NCBI RefSeq assembly: GCF_009870825.1 | Contig: NZ_WTWY01000006.1 | Span: 307,098 to 371,097 of the forward strand | Length of the DNA: 64,000 nt | Reading direction: 5' to 3' | From: Paenibacillus sp. USDA918EY | GTDB lineage: Bacteria > Bacillota > Bacilli > Paenibacillales > Paenibacillaceae | Part shown: one piece after another, positions 1-9,016 of the stretch | How positions within the stretch are numbered: the first letter of the stretch is position 1 | How the letters are laid out: every line of letters begins with the position of its first letter | Position numbers and translations under genes: made by a program | Notes under the pieces: model-generated | The model's input: the letters and a program-made list of their open reading frames with translations, nothing else | What the model was told of the DNA's origin: nothing | Database searches by the model: none

Positions 1-312
1 ATCCAGTTCCATCGGCAGCAGATCAAACCGGTCGCTCCTTTTCCCCTTTTCCAAACTGCTGTTCAATACCCCCGCCATGATCCGGTCCCCGCTTTGTTCC
101 CCATAGGCAAACAAGCCGTAACGCTCCTGCAGCTCCACATCGTAGGAAGACATGACGGAACGAACCGCGGCGCGCACCAGCCGCTCGCTTTGTACCTTCA
201 TCGCCGCGATGCGGGCGTAATCGATAAAAAGAGCGACAAATGCAAATATAAAGGCAAGGATCATGATCAAAAACACGGAAACCGAACCGTTTTCCCCTTG
301 TCTTCCCAACAC
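1..312 (-). CDS. Tad-locus membrane-anchored protein, TadE/TadG-like (3' end outside window)
   Basis: Open to the window edge, 104 codons visible. The GTG start at 312 has a good Shine-Dalgarno (GGAGGT, 8 nt upstream) and lies 20 nt after the stop of the TadE-like gene, so it is the next gene of the same operon. The N-terminus carries one hydrophobic segment (about residues 10-28, LIMILAFIFAFVALF) followed by DYARIAAMKVQSERLVRAA, the usual layout of TadE/TadG pseudopilins: a short cytoplasmic leader, one membrane helix, then an extracytoplasmic region. Role in Tad pilus assembly is inferred from position and this topology; the rest of the protein is not visible. Confidence 0.6.
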   Translation of the reverse strand, partial: MLGRQGENGSVSVFLIMILAFIFAFVALFIDYARIAAMKVQSERLVRAAVRSVMSSYDVELQERYGLFAYGEQSGDRIMAGVLNSSLEKGKRSDRFDLLPMELD

Positions 313-331
313 CTGCTCCCACCTCCTTCCG

Positions 332-1021
332 CTACTTCCCCGAAGACCGGAATTGATCCAGCACCGATCCGACGCTGCCTTGATCCATTTTGCCGCTGTC
401 GCCGCCACCTTTGAATTTCGAAGCGTAATACCTCATCAGATCCACGGTCCGTATGAATTCGACAGGTTCCGCTACCACCGACTTGGCATAAGTCTTCGCA
501 TCCGATCCTTCTTCGAGCAAGACGTCCAGCGGCGGAAGCGTCAGCATCCGGGCGAGGTCCACCCTCACCGCCCGCTGAAGAACCGTGTTCTTGTAGCTGA
601 TCTCGCCCGTCATCTCGGGCGGCACCATGCTGCCGGAACGGTTCATTTTGACGATCGGAAGGGCTCCGCTTCCGCCGGTTTTTCCGGGAAGCTTGACGAT
701 GTCCGTTTTCTCCGTTAACCCGCTCCAGCCAAACAGCGTCCCAAGCATCCCGTCATCGCTCAGTCTCCAATACAAGGAATCATGTTCTCCCTTGGCCACC
801 CGGCCGGTGGCCGCCTGCTTATGGCTGTTGTCCCAGCTGTATGCCGCCCGCTCCGCCACGGCGGAAGCCGTCTGGTGCAGGAAGCTCTGCTGATAAACAT
901 ACAGGCAAAAAAATACGAGGATCATCGTGACAAACAGGACGATCGGAAGGACGAGGGAAGCCTCGACCGTAAAACTTCCCTCGCTGCTTTTAAGAGGATT
1001 AGTTGTCCGAAAAAACTTCAT
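332..1021 (-). CDS. TadE-like pilus assembly protein
   Basis: 229 aa. The N-terminal GSFTVEASLVLPIVLF followed by a hydrophobic helix (about residues 15-45) is the TadE signature: Gly/Glu processing-type leader and membrane anchor, with the rest outside the cell. TadE-like minor pseudopilins help assemble Flp pili. The start overlaps the 3' end of the upstream pilin gene by 23 nt, and the next gene begins 20 nt after the stop, so translation is tightly linked in one operon. The family is loosely conserved, so TadE versus TadF/G cannot be decided. Confidence 0.75.
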   Translation of the reverse strand: MKFFRTTNPLKSSEGSFTVEASLVLPIVLFVTMILVFFCLYVYQQSFLHQTASAVAERAAYSWDNSHKQAATGRVAKGEHDSLYWRLSDDGMLGTLFGWSGLTEKTDIVKLPGKTGGSGALPIVKMNRSGSMVPPEMTGEISYKNTVLQRAVRVDLARMLTLPPLDVLLEEGSDAKTYAKSVVAEPVEFIRTVDLMRYYASKFKGGGDSGKMDQGSVGSVLDQFRSSGK

Positions 1022-1193
1022 CGCTTTTCTTATCCACTTTCGTCAACAGCCGCTGAACGATGCGGAGAAGCTCCTTCCTGAACAACAGCGCGATAATAAT
1101 GATGACCGCGATGATCAAAATCATCTCGAGCATCCCTAGCCCATCTTCCCGCTTCCAAAAATCCTTTGCCTTGCTCCATGCGAACGTCAACAT
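999..1193 (-). CDS. Flp-type IVb pilin (small)
   Basis: 64 aa. A short charged leader ends in Gly followed by LGMLE, the prepilin peptidase pattern (cleavage after Gly, Glu at +5), then a continuous helix MILIIAVIIIIALLF and a charged tail. This is the architecture of Flp/Flp1-like pilins, the main subunit of Tad pili. It sits between the TadC gene and the TadE-like gene, 13 nt after the former. The reading frame is too small for many gene callers, but the processing motif and context are convincing. Confidence 0.8.
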   Translation of the reverse strand: MLTFAWSKAKDFWKREDGLGMLEMILIIAVIIIIALLFRKELLRIVQRLLTKVDKKSDEVFSDN

Positions 1194-1206
1194 TGCCTCA
1201 TTCCTC

Positions 1207-2079
1207 CTATAAATTCATCATCATAAACGCAGGGGTTCCGACAAGCACGATGACAATCATGAATATGACGACCATCGGGAAAATCAGCTTGGAAGAAGCC
1301 TGTTCTCCCCGCGTTCGCGTAATGGCCTTCCGCTTTTCCCATAAGACCCGGGACAAATCCGTCAACGCCATCGCGAAGTCGTTGCCGCCCCGTCTGAAAT
1401 TAAGCAGCACGGTGGTCGTAAAAATCGAAACCTCCTGCACCGCGCAGCGTTTGCTGAAATTTTCGAAAGATTGTTGAAATGAATATCCCCCTTCAAGGTC
1501 ATCCGTCATCTTGATCAGCTCGCGGTAGAGCGGATGGCCGGTTTCATGCTTCTTCTGCTCCACGCAGCGGATGATCGCTTTCTGGACCGTTTCTCCCGCC
1601 CCGACCAGGAGGACGATCTTGTTCAGCAGCTCCGGAAGCTCCATCAGGATGTCATGGTCCCGTTTGACGACCTTGCCGTGCATATCCTTGATCATGGCGG
1701 CAGGCAGAAGCACGGCCATCGCCCCGCCGATCGCCAACCCGGCAGCATCGCCCATGGCGACCGTCAACAAACAGCCCGTCACAAGCAAAAGCCAGCTGTA
1801 ACCCATCATTTCCCCAACGTACAACAGCGTCATTTCGGCGCTGTGGCGCTGCCCGTTCAGCTTCTGAATCGAACGCTGGATTTTGAAGAAAAACAGCGGG
1901 AACCGGGACATCAGCTTCAATCGTTCCAAAATGAACAGCATCGGAGGAACCAGCTTCTTCAGCCGGATCCCCTCCATTCGGAGCTTGGTCACGCTCCGGT
2001 ATTTCGCGCCCCCGATCCGGTTCAGCACCACCCAACCTCCCGCCAGCAGAACCAGCATCACGACCGCAAGCAGCTTCAT
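1207..2079 (-). CDS. tadC: TadC-type inner-membrane platform protein (T2SSF domain)
   Basis: 290 aa. An N-terminal hydrophobic segment, two central helices (about residues 100-145, LLVTGCLLTVAMGDAAGLAIG and following) and a C-terminal helix (IFPMVVIFMIVIVLVGTPAF) enclose a cytoplasmic T2SSF domain with MELPELLNKIVLLVGAGETV. TadB and TadC form the membrane platform that the CpaF ATPase turns. Thirteen nt separate it from the TadB gene upstream and from the pilin gene downstream. Confidence 0.8.
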   Translation of the reverse strand: MKLLAVVMLVLLAGGWVVLNRIGGAKYRSVTKLRMEGIRLKKLVPPMLFILERLKLMSRFPLFFFKIQRSIQKLNGQRHSAEMTLLYVGEMMGYSWLLLVTGCLLTVAMGDAAGLAIGGAMAVLLPAAMIKDMHGKVVKRDHDILMELPELLNKIVLLVGAGETVQKAIIRCVEQKKHETGHPLYRELIKMTDDLEGGYSFQQSFENFSKRCAVQEVSIFTTTVLLNFRRGGNDFAMALTDLSRVLWEKRKAITRTRGEQASSKLIFPMVVIFMIVIVLVGTPAFMMMNL

Positions 2080-2092
2080 ATCCTCACCCCGC

Positions 2093-2959
2093 TCAAATGT
2101 TGATGTTCATGATTTTGACGATCCAAATCAAACAGCCTGCCAGCCCAAGCAGGGCAAACGTCGAAATGATCATCCCGATGCCGCTGAACATCGGCGTCAT
2201 GTAATCGCCCGAGGTCAGGTTCATGAATACCAGCATCAAGACGGGCGCGGCAAGAAGCGCCTTCGACTCGAATTTTTTCTGGGCCACGAGGACGGCGATT
2301 TCCTGCTGAATGTCGAGTTTTTCGCCGATGATGGACGAAGTTCTGCGGATCACCTCCACCAGATCCCCTCCGGTCCGTTTGCACGTAATGAAGACATCCG
2401 CAAAATTCGTAATGTCCTCCATGGACGCCCTGCGGCTGAAATCCCTCAGCGCGTCTTCGATCGGTTCCCCATATTCCAAACGCGCGCAAATAATGGACAA
2501 TTCGGTGATCAAATCGTTTTCGGCATCCGGATCCAGCATCCGCAAATCGGAAATCGCCTCCCGAAACCCGTTCTCCACCGACCGGCCGGCGGACAGCGAG
2601 GATGAAAGCGAGTAAAGGGCCTGCTTAAAATGCACCTTCAATGCCGCACGTCTGCGCTCAAGCATATGTCTCCTCCAAAATTTGGGGACAAGCAAACCGC
2701 CAAGCGAAAGAACAAGTGCCATAAACCATTGATGGTAAAAGAGGTAGCCGATGCCGAAAAACACGAGGGCCCCCGACATGACGCACGCCGCCCGCTCAAA
2801 CCTGCCAAGCACGTACACGCTGTAATCGGGCAGCTCCTTCCTCAAGGCCGGCTTAGCCTTGGGGCGGCCGCGCATGCGGCGTAGCATGCTCCCGCCGCGG
2901 ATCCCGACCGCGTCCCCGCCGTGGCTGTCCCGCCCTTTGGCAACATGTCCCGATTTCAT
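2093..2959 (-). CDS. tadB: TadB-type inner-membrane platform protein (T2SSF domain)
   Basis: 288 aa. Two helices near residues 55-90, a cytoplasmic T2SSF domain (LYSLSSSLSAGRSVENGFRE; DVFITCKRTGGDLVEVIRR) and two C-terminal helices. The start overlaps the CpaF stop as ATGA, with AAGGAGG seven nt upstream inside the cpaF end, so the two are translationally coupled. The N-terminal 50 residues are basic and low in complexity, typical of cytosolic tails in this family. Confidence 0.8.
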   Translation of the reverse strand: MKSGHVAKGRDSHGGDAVGIRGGSMLRRMRGRPKAKPALRKELPDYSVYVLGRFERAACVMSGALVFFGIGYLFYHQWFMALVLSLGGLLVPKFWRRHMLERRRAALKVHFKQALYSLSSSLSAGRSVENGFREAISDLRMLDPDAENDLITELSIICARLEYGEPIEDALRDFSRRASMEDITNFADVFITCKRTGGDLVEVIRRTSSIIGEKLDIQQEIAVLVAQKKFESKALLAAPVLMLVFMNLTSGDYMTPMFSGIGMIISTFALLGLAGCLIWIVKIMNINI

Positions 2960-4203
2960 ACGGCAGCCTCCTTCGCCTGCGCCGGCGGATCGTAAGGAAT
3001 CCCGGCCATGTTCAGCTTATTCCGGTTTTGCAGCGGCTCTTGCGGCTTCAATACTCCGGTTACTTTGCCATCCTTTTCTCCCGTCTCCATGAATCTGTAG
3101 AGCGGGTGAAGAACGACCTCGCCGTTTTCCATGCCCGCCACCTCGCTGATTTCCACAACCCGCCGCGACCGGTCGCGCAGCCTGCTTAAATGGACAAAAA
3201 TATCGATCGCCGAAGCGATCTGCTGACGAACGACCCCGATCGGCAAATCCGCCCCGCTCAGCACCATCGTCTCGAGCCGGCTGATCATATCCCGCGTGCT
3301 GTTGGCATGCCCGGTCGACAACGAACCGTCATGTCCGGTGTTCATCGCCTGCAGCATATCCAGCGCCTCGCTCCCGCGCACCTCGCCGACGACAATCCGG
3401 TTTGGCCGCATCCGCAGCGAAGAACGGATCAGATCGCGGATCGATATTTCACCCCGCCCTTCCGTATTGGCATTTCGCGTTTCCAGCGACACGAGGTTCG
3501 GCACGGTCACGATCTGCAGCTCCGCCGAATCTTCGATCGTAATCACCCGTTCGTCAGCCGGGATGAACTGCGACAAAGCGTTCAAAAAGGTCGTTTTCCC
3601 CGAACCCGTTCCCCCGCTGATAAAAATGTTGTATTTGCCGGCCACCAGCTTTTGCAAAAACAGCGACGCGTCCGGGCCGAGCGCCCCCCGCCGCACCAAA
3701 TCCTCCATCGTCATCGGCTTTTCCGGAAACTTCCGGATCGTCATCGTCGGCCCTTTGAGCGCGATCGGCGGCAGGACGATATTGACGCGGGAGCCGTCCT
3801 TCAGCCTTGCATCGACGATGGGCGACGATTCATTGACGACCCGGTTCACCCCGGAAACGATCGCCTGGATGATGTCCTCCAGCCTCGTTTGGGATTCGAA
3901 CTCGAGCGGCAGCTTTGATATTTCGCCGTTTTGTTCAATAAAAATGTCCCGATGGCTGTTGACCATAATTTCCGTGATCGCCGGATCGTCGACGAGCGGC
4001 TGCAAAATGTCGAGCCCGCGGAACGAATCGTAAATGCGCCGGATCAGCTTTCTTTTTTCCGTCGCGGTCAGCTCCAGCAACTCCCTGCGGCTGAACACCG
4101 TCCTCTCGATGAATTTCATCAGCTCGCCGTTGTCGAGCGCGGACGTCACGTCCAGCCCGGAACGGACCTCCCCGCGCAGCTGCCTGAACAGTTCGTCATC
4201 CAT
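2956..4203 (-). CDS. cpaF: CpaF/TadA-type pilus assembly ATPase
   Basis: 415 aa, close to the family core. Walker A GGTGSGKTT at about residue 197, Asp box ITIEDSAEL at about 221, Walker B/His region with MNTGHDGSLSTGHANS at about 290-305. These are the GspE/VirB11-type secretion ATPase motifs, and the motif PPIALKGPTMTIRKF is typical of CpaF. It powers pilus extension from the cytoplasmic face of the TadB/C platform. The ATG has GGGGTG upstream and overlaps the end of the CpaE-like gene by 8 nt. Confidence 0.92.
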   Translation of the reverse strand: MDDELFRQLRGEVRSGLDVTSALDNGELMKFIERTVFSRRELLELTATEKRKLIRRIYDSFRGLDILQPLVDDPAITEIMVNSHRDIFIEQNGEISKLPLEFESQTRLEDIIQAIVSGVNRVVNESSPIVDARLKDGSRVNIVLPPIALKGPTMTIRKFPEKPMTMEDLVRRGALGPDASLFLQKLVAGKYNIFISGGTGSGKTTFLNALSQFIPADERVITIEDSAELQIVTVPNLVSLETRNANTEGRGEISIRDLIRSSLRMRPNRIVVGEVRGSEALDMLQAMNTGHDGSLSTGHANSTRDMISRLETMVLSGADLPIGVVRQQIASAIDIFVHLSRLRDRSRRVVEISEVAGMENGEVVLHPLYRFMETGEKDGKVTGVLKPQEPLQNRNKLNMAGIPYDPPAQAKEAAV

Positions 4204-5341
4204 ATGCCTTCACCCCGTTTCCTTTGACCAAATCCTCGCCAAGCAGTGCCCGGCAGAGCTTCAATATGTCGCGCTGAAAAATCGGCGAGCTCAGCAGCAG
4301 CTCTTCGTTATGGTTTTGCTTCCAGGACGGAATGTAGGGAAGGACGCCGTCAATTTCCCGAATGATTCCCGGAGGCGTATTGGCCAAGCTGCCGACAAAC
4401 CGGTTGACGATAAACCGGCTTTTGCCCATCGCGGCATCAAACGCTTCGGGATCGCTTCGCTCCAAAAAGGCCAGCTGCTCCCCGCTTTTGTACATATGGA
4501 TCCGGTCGTCCAGCAGCATCCAGATTAAATGTCCGCATCCCTCGATGACGGCGGCCGTCCGCTCGTTCATTCCGGTGTCCGTGTCGGCGATGACGACGTC
4601 ATAGCCCCCGGCGCAGGCTATCCGTTCGATCAGGCCAAGCACGTCCGTTTTGCTCAACTGAAGGATTTCGTTCCGGTTCAGAACAGGCTCAAACCAATCG
4701 CATTTCATCGCCGGATGGCTTACCGCGAACGGCCCGATCGGCACGGCCTCCACGCTTTTCGTTTCCTGGGCCGCCTTCATTTCATACAGGAGCCTCGGAA
4801 GCCCCTGGGCATCCTCCGCTTTCCGGTCCGGCCTGGAAAAAACGGCGCTGCTGTTCATCGCCTCCAGGTTCAAGTAAAACACCGATAATCCCAGCCCTCC
4901 CAACTGCTTCGCCATATTGGCCGCAGCCGTCGTTTTGCCGCTTCCGCCTACCGCGGAAACAAAGCCGATCGTGACTGCGCCTTCCCCTTTCTGGACCGTT
5001 GATCCGGGACGCGCCTTTTCCCTGAAGCAAGCCTGCAGCATATCCTCGCATAACGCCGGAAGCGGCTGATATTTAGCCACCTCTTGGGGCGTTCCGCCGC
5101 TTAGGCCAAGCACCCTCCAAGAACAGATCCCCCCTCCTTCAAGCCAGGGCGAAAGGAGTTCGCGGTCCCCGACGACCAAATCCGGGCGATTTTCGCCGTT
5201 CATGTATGCCAAAAAAGCCTCCGGCTTCGTGAATCCGACCATCCGCAATTTGCTCCCGTATTCGCTTGCATGCACGTAATGAAGCAGCGGCTCCAAATAT
5301 TCCGGCTCGCTCACGGCCAGCACTACCGTATACGGCACCAT
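4196..5341 (-). CDS. CpaE-like ParA/MinD-family ATPase of the Tad locus
   Basis: 381 aa from the ATG at 5341, which has GGGAGG just upstream; an in-frame TTG at 5401 has no ribosome site. An N-terminal receiver-like domain (about residues 1-110) precedes a deviant Walker A SAVGGSGKTTAAANMAK at about 147 and DVVIADTDTGMNERT, the ParA/MinD fold. CpaE-like proteins place or regulate the Tad machine. It is the first gene of the operon. The Walker B Asp is followed by TDTGM rather than the usual DTPPG, so ATP turnover may differ. Confidence 0.75.
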   Translation of the reverse strand: MVPYTVVLAVSEPEYLEPLLHYVHASEYGSKLRMVGFTKPEAFLAYMNGENRPDLVVGDRELLSPWLEGGGICSWRVLGLSGGTPQEVAKYQPLPALCEDMLQACFREKARPGSTVQKGEGAVTIGFVSAVGGSGKTTAAANMAKQLGGLGLSVFYLNLEAMNSSAVFSRPDRKAEDAQGLPRLLYEMKAAQETKSVEAVPIGPFAVSHPAMKCDWFEPVLNRNEILQLSKTDVLGLIERIACAGGYDVVIADTDTGMNERTAAVIEGCGHLIWMLLDDRIHMYKSGEQLAFLERSDPEAFDAAMGKSRFIVNRFVGSLANTPPGIIREIDGVLPYIPSWKQNHNEELLLSSPIFQRDILKLCRALLGEDLVKGNGVKAYG

Positions 5342-5491
5342 AAGCCTCCCAATCCCCCATTCCAAACCAAGAAATATCCAGCGGCGGTTTAAAGCCGACA
5401 AACCGCAAATAGCGGAAGTTTCGTCGCTCTAACCGAATGCTTAAACCCATATCCGACACTTGCTTCATTTTCGCGAACAAGATCAGGCAAA

Positions 5492-5538
5492 CAAAAAAAC
5501 ACCGCTTAACAACCGCTACGTGCGGTTGTCAAACGGTG
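5492..5538 (-). terminator. Intrinsic terminator (minus)
   Basis: A two-part hairpin (outer CACCG/CGGTG, inner ACAACCGC/GCGGTTGT around TACG) is followed on the minus strand by seven T. It ends the transcript of the DCC-family gene at 5679-6110 and insulates the Tad operon. The rest of 5342-5678 shows no convincing gene; the Tad promoter should lie between 5342 and 5490 but no clear -35/-10 pair stands out. Confidence 0.8.
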
Positions 5539-5678
5539 CTTCCGTTATCGGCTTCTATATTAAACTCGTTCACGATTTGCAAACCTGACTTCATTAGGAA
5601 TTTACCATATTCTGCAGCAAAAAACAATACAAAATGTGTAAAATATCAACAATTCATGTAAAATGGGCCGGCCGACTC

Positions 5679-6110
5679 TTACAGAAAACGTTTCTTCAAC
5701 TCGGGCGTCGGAAGCAGGCACTGCTCTTCCTTGCCGAACCAGCGATACCGATTGCGGGCGACGTAACGGTACAGCCGGTCCCGGATCGGCGCCGGCACGA
5801 TGACGAATATACACAACAGGGGCCATGGCATCCTTAACTGACGGAAAATCCGCAGCACCGCGGCCGAACGGACGTAATAGCGGCCGTTTTCGATCAGGAC
5901 CACCGTATCGATCTCGTCCGCGGGCATACCGCCTTTCGTCAACAGTTCGGATCCGATTTCGGATTGCAGGGAAGCAAAGCGGAACTTCGCTTTAGGGTCG
6001 CGCTCTATGATGAAACGCGTCAATCCTTGGCATAAATGGCAGACCCCGTCCACCAGCACGATGCCTTCGCTGCCGCTTTCAGGCGCGCGTTTTGTTTCCA
6101 TGTCTGGCAC
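5679..6110 (-). CDS. DCC-family thiol-disulfide oxidoreductase (DUF393, YuxK-like)
   Basis: 143 aa. The N-terminal LVDGVCHLCQGLTRFI is the DxxCxxC motif that defines the DCC/DUF393 family, a predicted thioredoxin-like redox fold; B. subtilis YuxK is a member. It continues RDPKAKFRFASLQSEIG, also typical. The C-terminal half has a hydrophobic stretch and ends YVARNRYRWFG, a conserved tail in this family. Substrate unknown. It is monocistronic, followed by a terminator. Confidence 0.85.
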   Translation of the reverse strand: MPDMETKRAPESGSEGIVLVDGVCHLCQGLTRFIIERDPKAKFRFASLQSEIGSELLTKGGMPADEIDTVVLIENGRYYVRSAAVLRIFRQLRMPWPLLCIFVIVPAPIRDRLYRYVARNRYRWFGKEEQCLLPTPELKKRFL

Positions 6111-6171
6111 CTCCTGAAGCTAGTATCCTCCGTATTCCCCTTGAAATCAAGCGAATCGTCCCTTTTTGGCG

Positions 6172-6203
6172 AAAAAGAAAAAAGCCCGGGTAGCTTCCCG
6201 CGC
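6172..6203 (-). terminator. Intrinsic terminator (minus)
   Basis: A short G/C hairpin (CGGG AAGCTA CCCG with flanking pairs) followed on the minus strand by TTTTTTCTTTTT, 20 nt after the stop of the small Cys protein gene at 6224-6502. Confidence 0.65.
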
Positions 6204-6223
6204 CTGTATCTCGGTTCGACAGC

Positions 6224-6502
6224 TTATTTGGCCAAAGCTTTATCGATCCATTGGTTTTCTTCGATTTGCTGTTCCAGCTCGCCTTTGTAGCTCTCGATGC
6301 ATTTGCAGATAAAATCTTTGCGGCATACAGGGCAAGGCGTTTTTTGCAACCGGCTGATGTTTGTCATTTTCCATTCCGGAAAACGGCTATAGAACACGCG
6401 GCACACTGTTCCGTCAGCCAGGTTCATGATGAATTCGTACAATCCGCTTTGCTCGTTGCTGCTGGCTTCCTTCATGTTCGCAATCACTGGTCTGTAAGAC
6501 AT
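6224..6502 (-). CDS. Small uncharacterised Cys-containing protein
   Basis: 92 aa from the ATG at 6502, chosen because GGGTGAT, a good match to the 16S tail, lies just upstream; ATGs at 6508 and a GTG at 6511 are also in frame. The centre has FPEWKMTNISRLQKTPCPVC followed by KDFICKC, so a CxxC plus a CxC pair could bind metal. A charged helix and KALAK end the protein. It has its own terminator and no operon partner. I do not recognise the family; homologues would be expected in related Bacillota. Confidence 0.6.
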   Translation of the reverse strand: MSYRPVIANMKEASSNEQSGLYEFIMNLADGTVCRVFYSRFPEWKMTNISRLQKTPCPVCRKDFICKCIESYKGELEQQIEENQWIDKALAK

Positions 6503-6825
6503 ATGCATCACCCGTTTATATAAATTTCTGAATCAAGTACCTAGACATATTAAAGAATTTTAAACTTCATGTCAATAAAAGGTTGCGTCACTTCCCCCGC
6601 CGATATTCCGCATGTATATGGAAACTCCGGCGGGAATGCGGTCCGCCCGGCCGCGAAGCTTTTTGGTAATTTTTAGCCTCGCAAAAATCGGCACGCAAGG
6701 CCCGCCTTCGCTTTACTCCCTGCATGCCCATATCCATGGATCTCTATACCAAAAGATCGAACCCTCAAATGAATAGCAAACCGGCGGAATTACAAGACTA
6801 AACGCAACAAGGTGCGTGATATCCG
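6503..6825. other. Intergenic region upstream of mntH
   Basis: No gene seen. It must hold the divergent promoters of the small Cys protein and the Nramp transporter. One partly symmetric stretch (TTTTT AGCCTCGC AAAAA near 6670-6690) could be an MntR-type operator, but the match is weak and I do not call it. Confidence 0.4.
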
Positions 6826-8142
6826 ATGAAGAGCTGGACCAAACCCAAAAAACGCTCCTCGCTCACCGAAATTAACCATTCTCTGGAGGTACCGCATCGA
6901 GGCCCGGCATTCCGGAAATTTCTCGCCTTCGTCGGTCCCGGCTACCTTGTCGCCGTCGGTTACATGGACCCGGGGAACTGGGCGACGGATATCGCCGGCG
7001 GCTCCCGTTTCGGTTATTCTCTGCTGTCCGTCATTCTTTTTTCCAATCTGATGGCGGTGCTGCTTCAATCGCTTTCCAGCAAGCTCGGCATCGTGACGGG
7101 TCATGACTTGGCGCAGGCCTGCCGCAGCCAATACAGCAAGCCGGTTGCCATCGGGCTGTGGATTTTGTGCGAATTGGCGATCGCGGCCTGCGATTTGGCC
7201 GAGGTGGTCGGCTCCGCCATCGCCCTGAAGCTGCTGTTCGGCCTCCCGCTGCTGTACGGCGTGCTGATTACGGCGCTCGACGTTCTGCTCATTCTGCTTT
7301 TGCAGCATCAAGGATTTCGGGCGATCGAAACGCTGGTTATCGTGCTTGTGGCAACGATCGGAGCCTGTTTTGCCGTTGATTTATGGCTGGCCAAACCCCA
7401 TATGCAAAGCGTCCTTTCAGGTTTTATCCCGACGCCCGATCTGGTTGCCGACCACGAAAAACTGTATATCGCCATCGCCATTCTCGGAGCCACGGTGATG
7501 CCGCATAACCTGTACCTTCATTCCTCCATCGTGCAGACCCGCCGGTATGAGAATTCCGATCAAGGCAAGCGCGAAGCCATCCGCTTCTCCGCTTGGGATT
7601 CGGCGATTGCGCTGACGCTCGCCCTTTTCATCAATGCCGCCATCCTGATCGTCTCGGCCGCCACCTTCCATCAAGCCGGCATGACGGAAGTCGCCGATAT
7701 CAGCGATGCGTATGATTTGTTGACGCCGCTGGTCGGGACCGCGCTCGCAAGCATTTTGTTTGGGGTTGCGCTGCTCGCCTCCGGGCAAAACTCGACGCTG
7801 ACGGGCACGCTGGCCGGGCAAATCGTCATGGAGGGTTTCCTGGACATCAAGCTGCCGCCCTGGCTTCGCCGGCTGGTTACGCGGCTGATCGCCGTCATTC
7901 CCGCCGTTATCGTCACGATGGTCGCCGGGGAGCAAGGAACCGAAAAGCTTCTGATCTTAAGCCAGGTTATTTTGTCGCTCCAGCTCCCGTTTGCGGTCAT
8001 TCCGCTCGTCCAATTCACCGGAAACAAAAAAATCATGGGCACATTCGCCAACCCTCCATGGATGGCTATACTCGCCTGGTGCGCGTCCGCGGTGATCGTC
8101 GTTTTGAACGCGTTTCTTATTTACCAAACCTTTGCAGGGTGA
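6826..8142 (+). CDS. mntH: Nramp divalent metal (Mn2+/Fe2+) : proton symporter
   Basis: 438 aa with about 11 membrane helices. Helix 1 carries [11 protein letters not shown], the metal-binding DPGN motif, and helix 6 carries [13 protein letters not shown], the MPH motif; both are the coordination sites of Nramp transporters. It brings Mn2+ (and possibly Fe2+ or Cd2+) into the cell with protons. The ATG follows AAGGTG at a slightly long distance. It is a single gene, ending at a strong terminator shared with the convergent kdpC. Confidence 0.95.
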   Translation: MKSWTKPKKRSSLTEINHSLEVPHRGPAFRKFLAFVGPGYLVAVGYMDPGNWATDIAGGSRFGYSLLSVILFSNLMAVLLQSLSSKLGIVTGHDLAQACRSQYSKPVAIGLWILCELAIAACDLAEVVGSAIALKLLFGLPLLYGVLITALDVLLILLLQHQGFRAIETLVIVLVATIGACFAVDLWLAKPHMQSVLSGFIPTPDLVADHEKLYIAIAILGATVMPHNLYLHSSIVQTRRYENSDQGKREAIRFSAWDSAIALTLALFINAAILIVSAATFHQAGMTEVADISDAYDLLTPLVGTALASILFGVALLASGQNSTLTGTLAGQIVMEGFLDIKLPPWLRRLVTRLIAVIPAVIVTMVAGEQGTEKLLILSQVILSLQLPFAVIPLVQFTGNKKIMGTFANPPWMAILAWCASAVIVVLNAFLIYQTFAG

Positions 8143-8246
8143 CGATCGATGCGGTTGGTCTTTCATCCTCATACGCCTCACCGCTTCCCCGGTGCCATAA
8201 GCCCCTCAGCATTAAAGAAGTTATAAAAGCTATCAACGGCAAACAA

Positions 8247-8292
8247 AATCCGCCAGGACTCTTCTTCGGGACGTCCATGGCGGATTCTTTTT
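8247..8292. terminator. Bidirectional terminator between mntH and kdpC
   Basis: A long stem (AATCCGCCA-GGAC pairing with GTCC-TGGCGGATT) is followed by CTTTTT on the plus strand and by TTTTGTTT on the minus strand, so it can end both convergent transcripts. Confidence 0.85.
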
Positions 8293-8323
8293 GCGGTTTT
8301 TCAGCCGGATTTATTTCCGAAAC

Positions 8324-8938
8324 CTATTTCTTGGTTAATGCCAGCTCTTGCAGCGCCAAATTCAGCCTCAGCACGTTCACTCTCTTTTCGCCGAACACGC
8401 CCAGGTCGCGCCCCTCGGTATTTTTTTCGACCAGCTGCTTCAGCTGCTCCTCGGAAAGCTGCCGGAGTGCGCCGATTCGCGGAATTTGCGCCTCGGCGGC
8501 CGCAGGCGAGATGTGCGGGTCAAGCCCCGAGCCGGAATTGGTGATCAGGTCCACCGGCAGTTTGCCGATCGGAACCTGCGGATTTTCCTTTTCCCACCGG
8601 GCGACGGAAGCTTGAACCCGCTTGAGCAGCTCCGGATTGGACGGGGCATAGTTGTTGGAACCGGAACCGGCGGCGTTATTGTCGATGCTGGAGATCCGTC
8701 CCTGGAAAAACGATGGATCGGCAAACGTCTGTCCGATGAGCTCCGAGCCCACCGTTCTTCCTGAGCTGTCCTTGATCATGCTGCCGTTGGCTTGATGCGG
8801 GAAAATCAGCTGGGCCAGCCCGGTGCTGGCCAGCGGATAAGCAAGCCCGCAGACAATGATCAGCAGCAAGCTGGAGCGCAGCGCCATCATCCAAATGGAG
8901 CCGTGCGGCATTTCTTCGAATTTCGCCGTTGTTTTCAT
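8324..8938 (-). CDS. kdpC: Potassium-transporting ATPase subunit C
   Basis: 204 aa, normal length. One N-terminal membrane helix (LRSSLLLIIVCGLAYPLAS), then the conserved GSELIGQTF, FFQGRISS, NYAPSNPELLKRV and VPIGKLPVDLITNSGSGLDP blocks, the last being the family signature. KdpC is the extracellular-facing accessory subunit that assists K+ binding and stabilises KdpFABC. Its ATG overlaps the stop of a 20-codon ORF (ATGA), an unusual link to kdpB. It is the last gene before the terminator at 8247-8292. Confidence 0.96.
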   Translation of the reverse strand: MKTTAKFEEMPHGSIWMMALRSSLLLIIVCGLAYPLASTGLAQLIFPHQANGSMIKDSSGRTVGSELIGQTFADPSFFQGRISSIDNNAAGSGSNNYAPSNPELLKRVQASVARWEKENPQVPIGKLPVDLITNSGSGLDPHISPAAAEAQIPRIGALRQLSEEQLKQLVEKNTEGRDLGVFGEKRVNVLRLNLALQELALTKK

Positions 8939-8997
8939 TGGATATCACCCTTTTTCATATCGTCGATAAGGAATGTTCCCTTTTTTTTCTCTGCCAT
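8935..8997 (-). CDS. Candidate 20-aa ORF between kdpB and kdpC
   Basis: ATG at 8997 runs 20 codons (MAEKKKGTFLIDDMKKGDIQ) to a TGA that overlaps the kdpC ATG (ATGA). No strong ribosome site is present; GGAG lies 11 nt upstream. It is hydrophilic and Lys/Asp-rich, with no membrane helix, so it is not a second KdpF. It may act as a coupling leader that delivers ribosomes to kdpC, or be chance. No family recognised. Confidence 0.35.
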   Translation of the reverse strand: MAEKKKGTFLIDDMKKGDIQ

Positions 8998-9016
8998 TAA
9001 AAATCAATCTCCATGG

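Noticed and set aside
6655..6695. MntR operator upstream of mntH
   Set aside because: Symmetry is weak and does not fit a known MntR consensus well.
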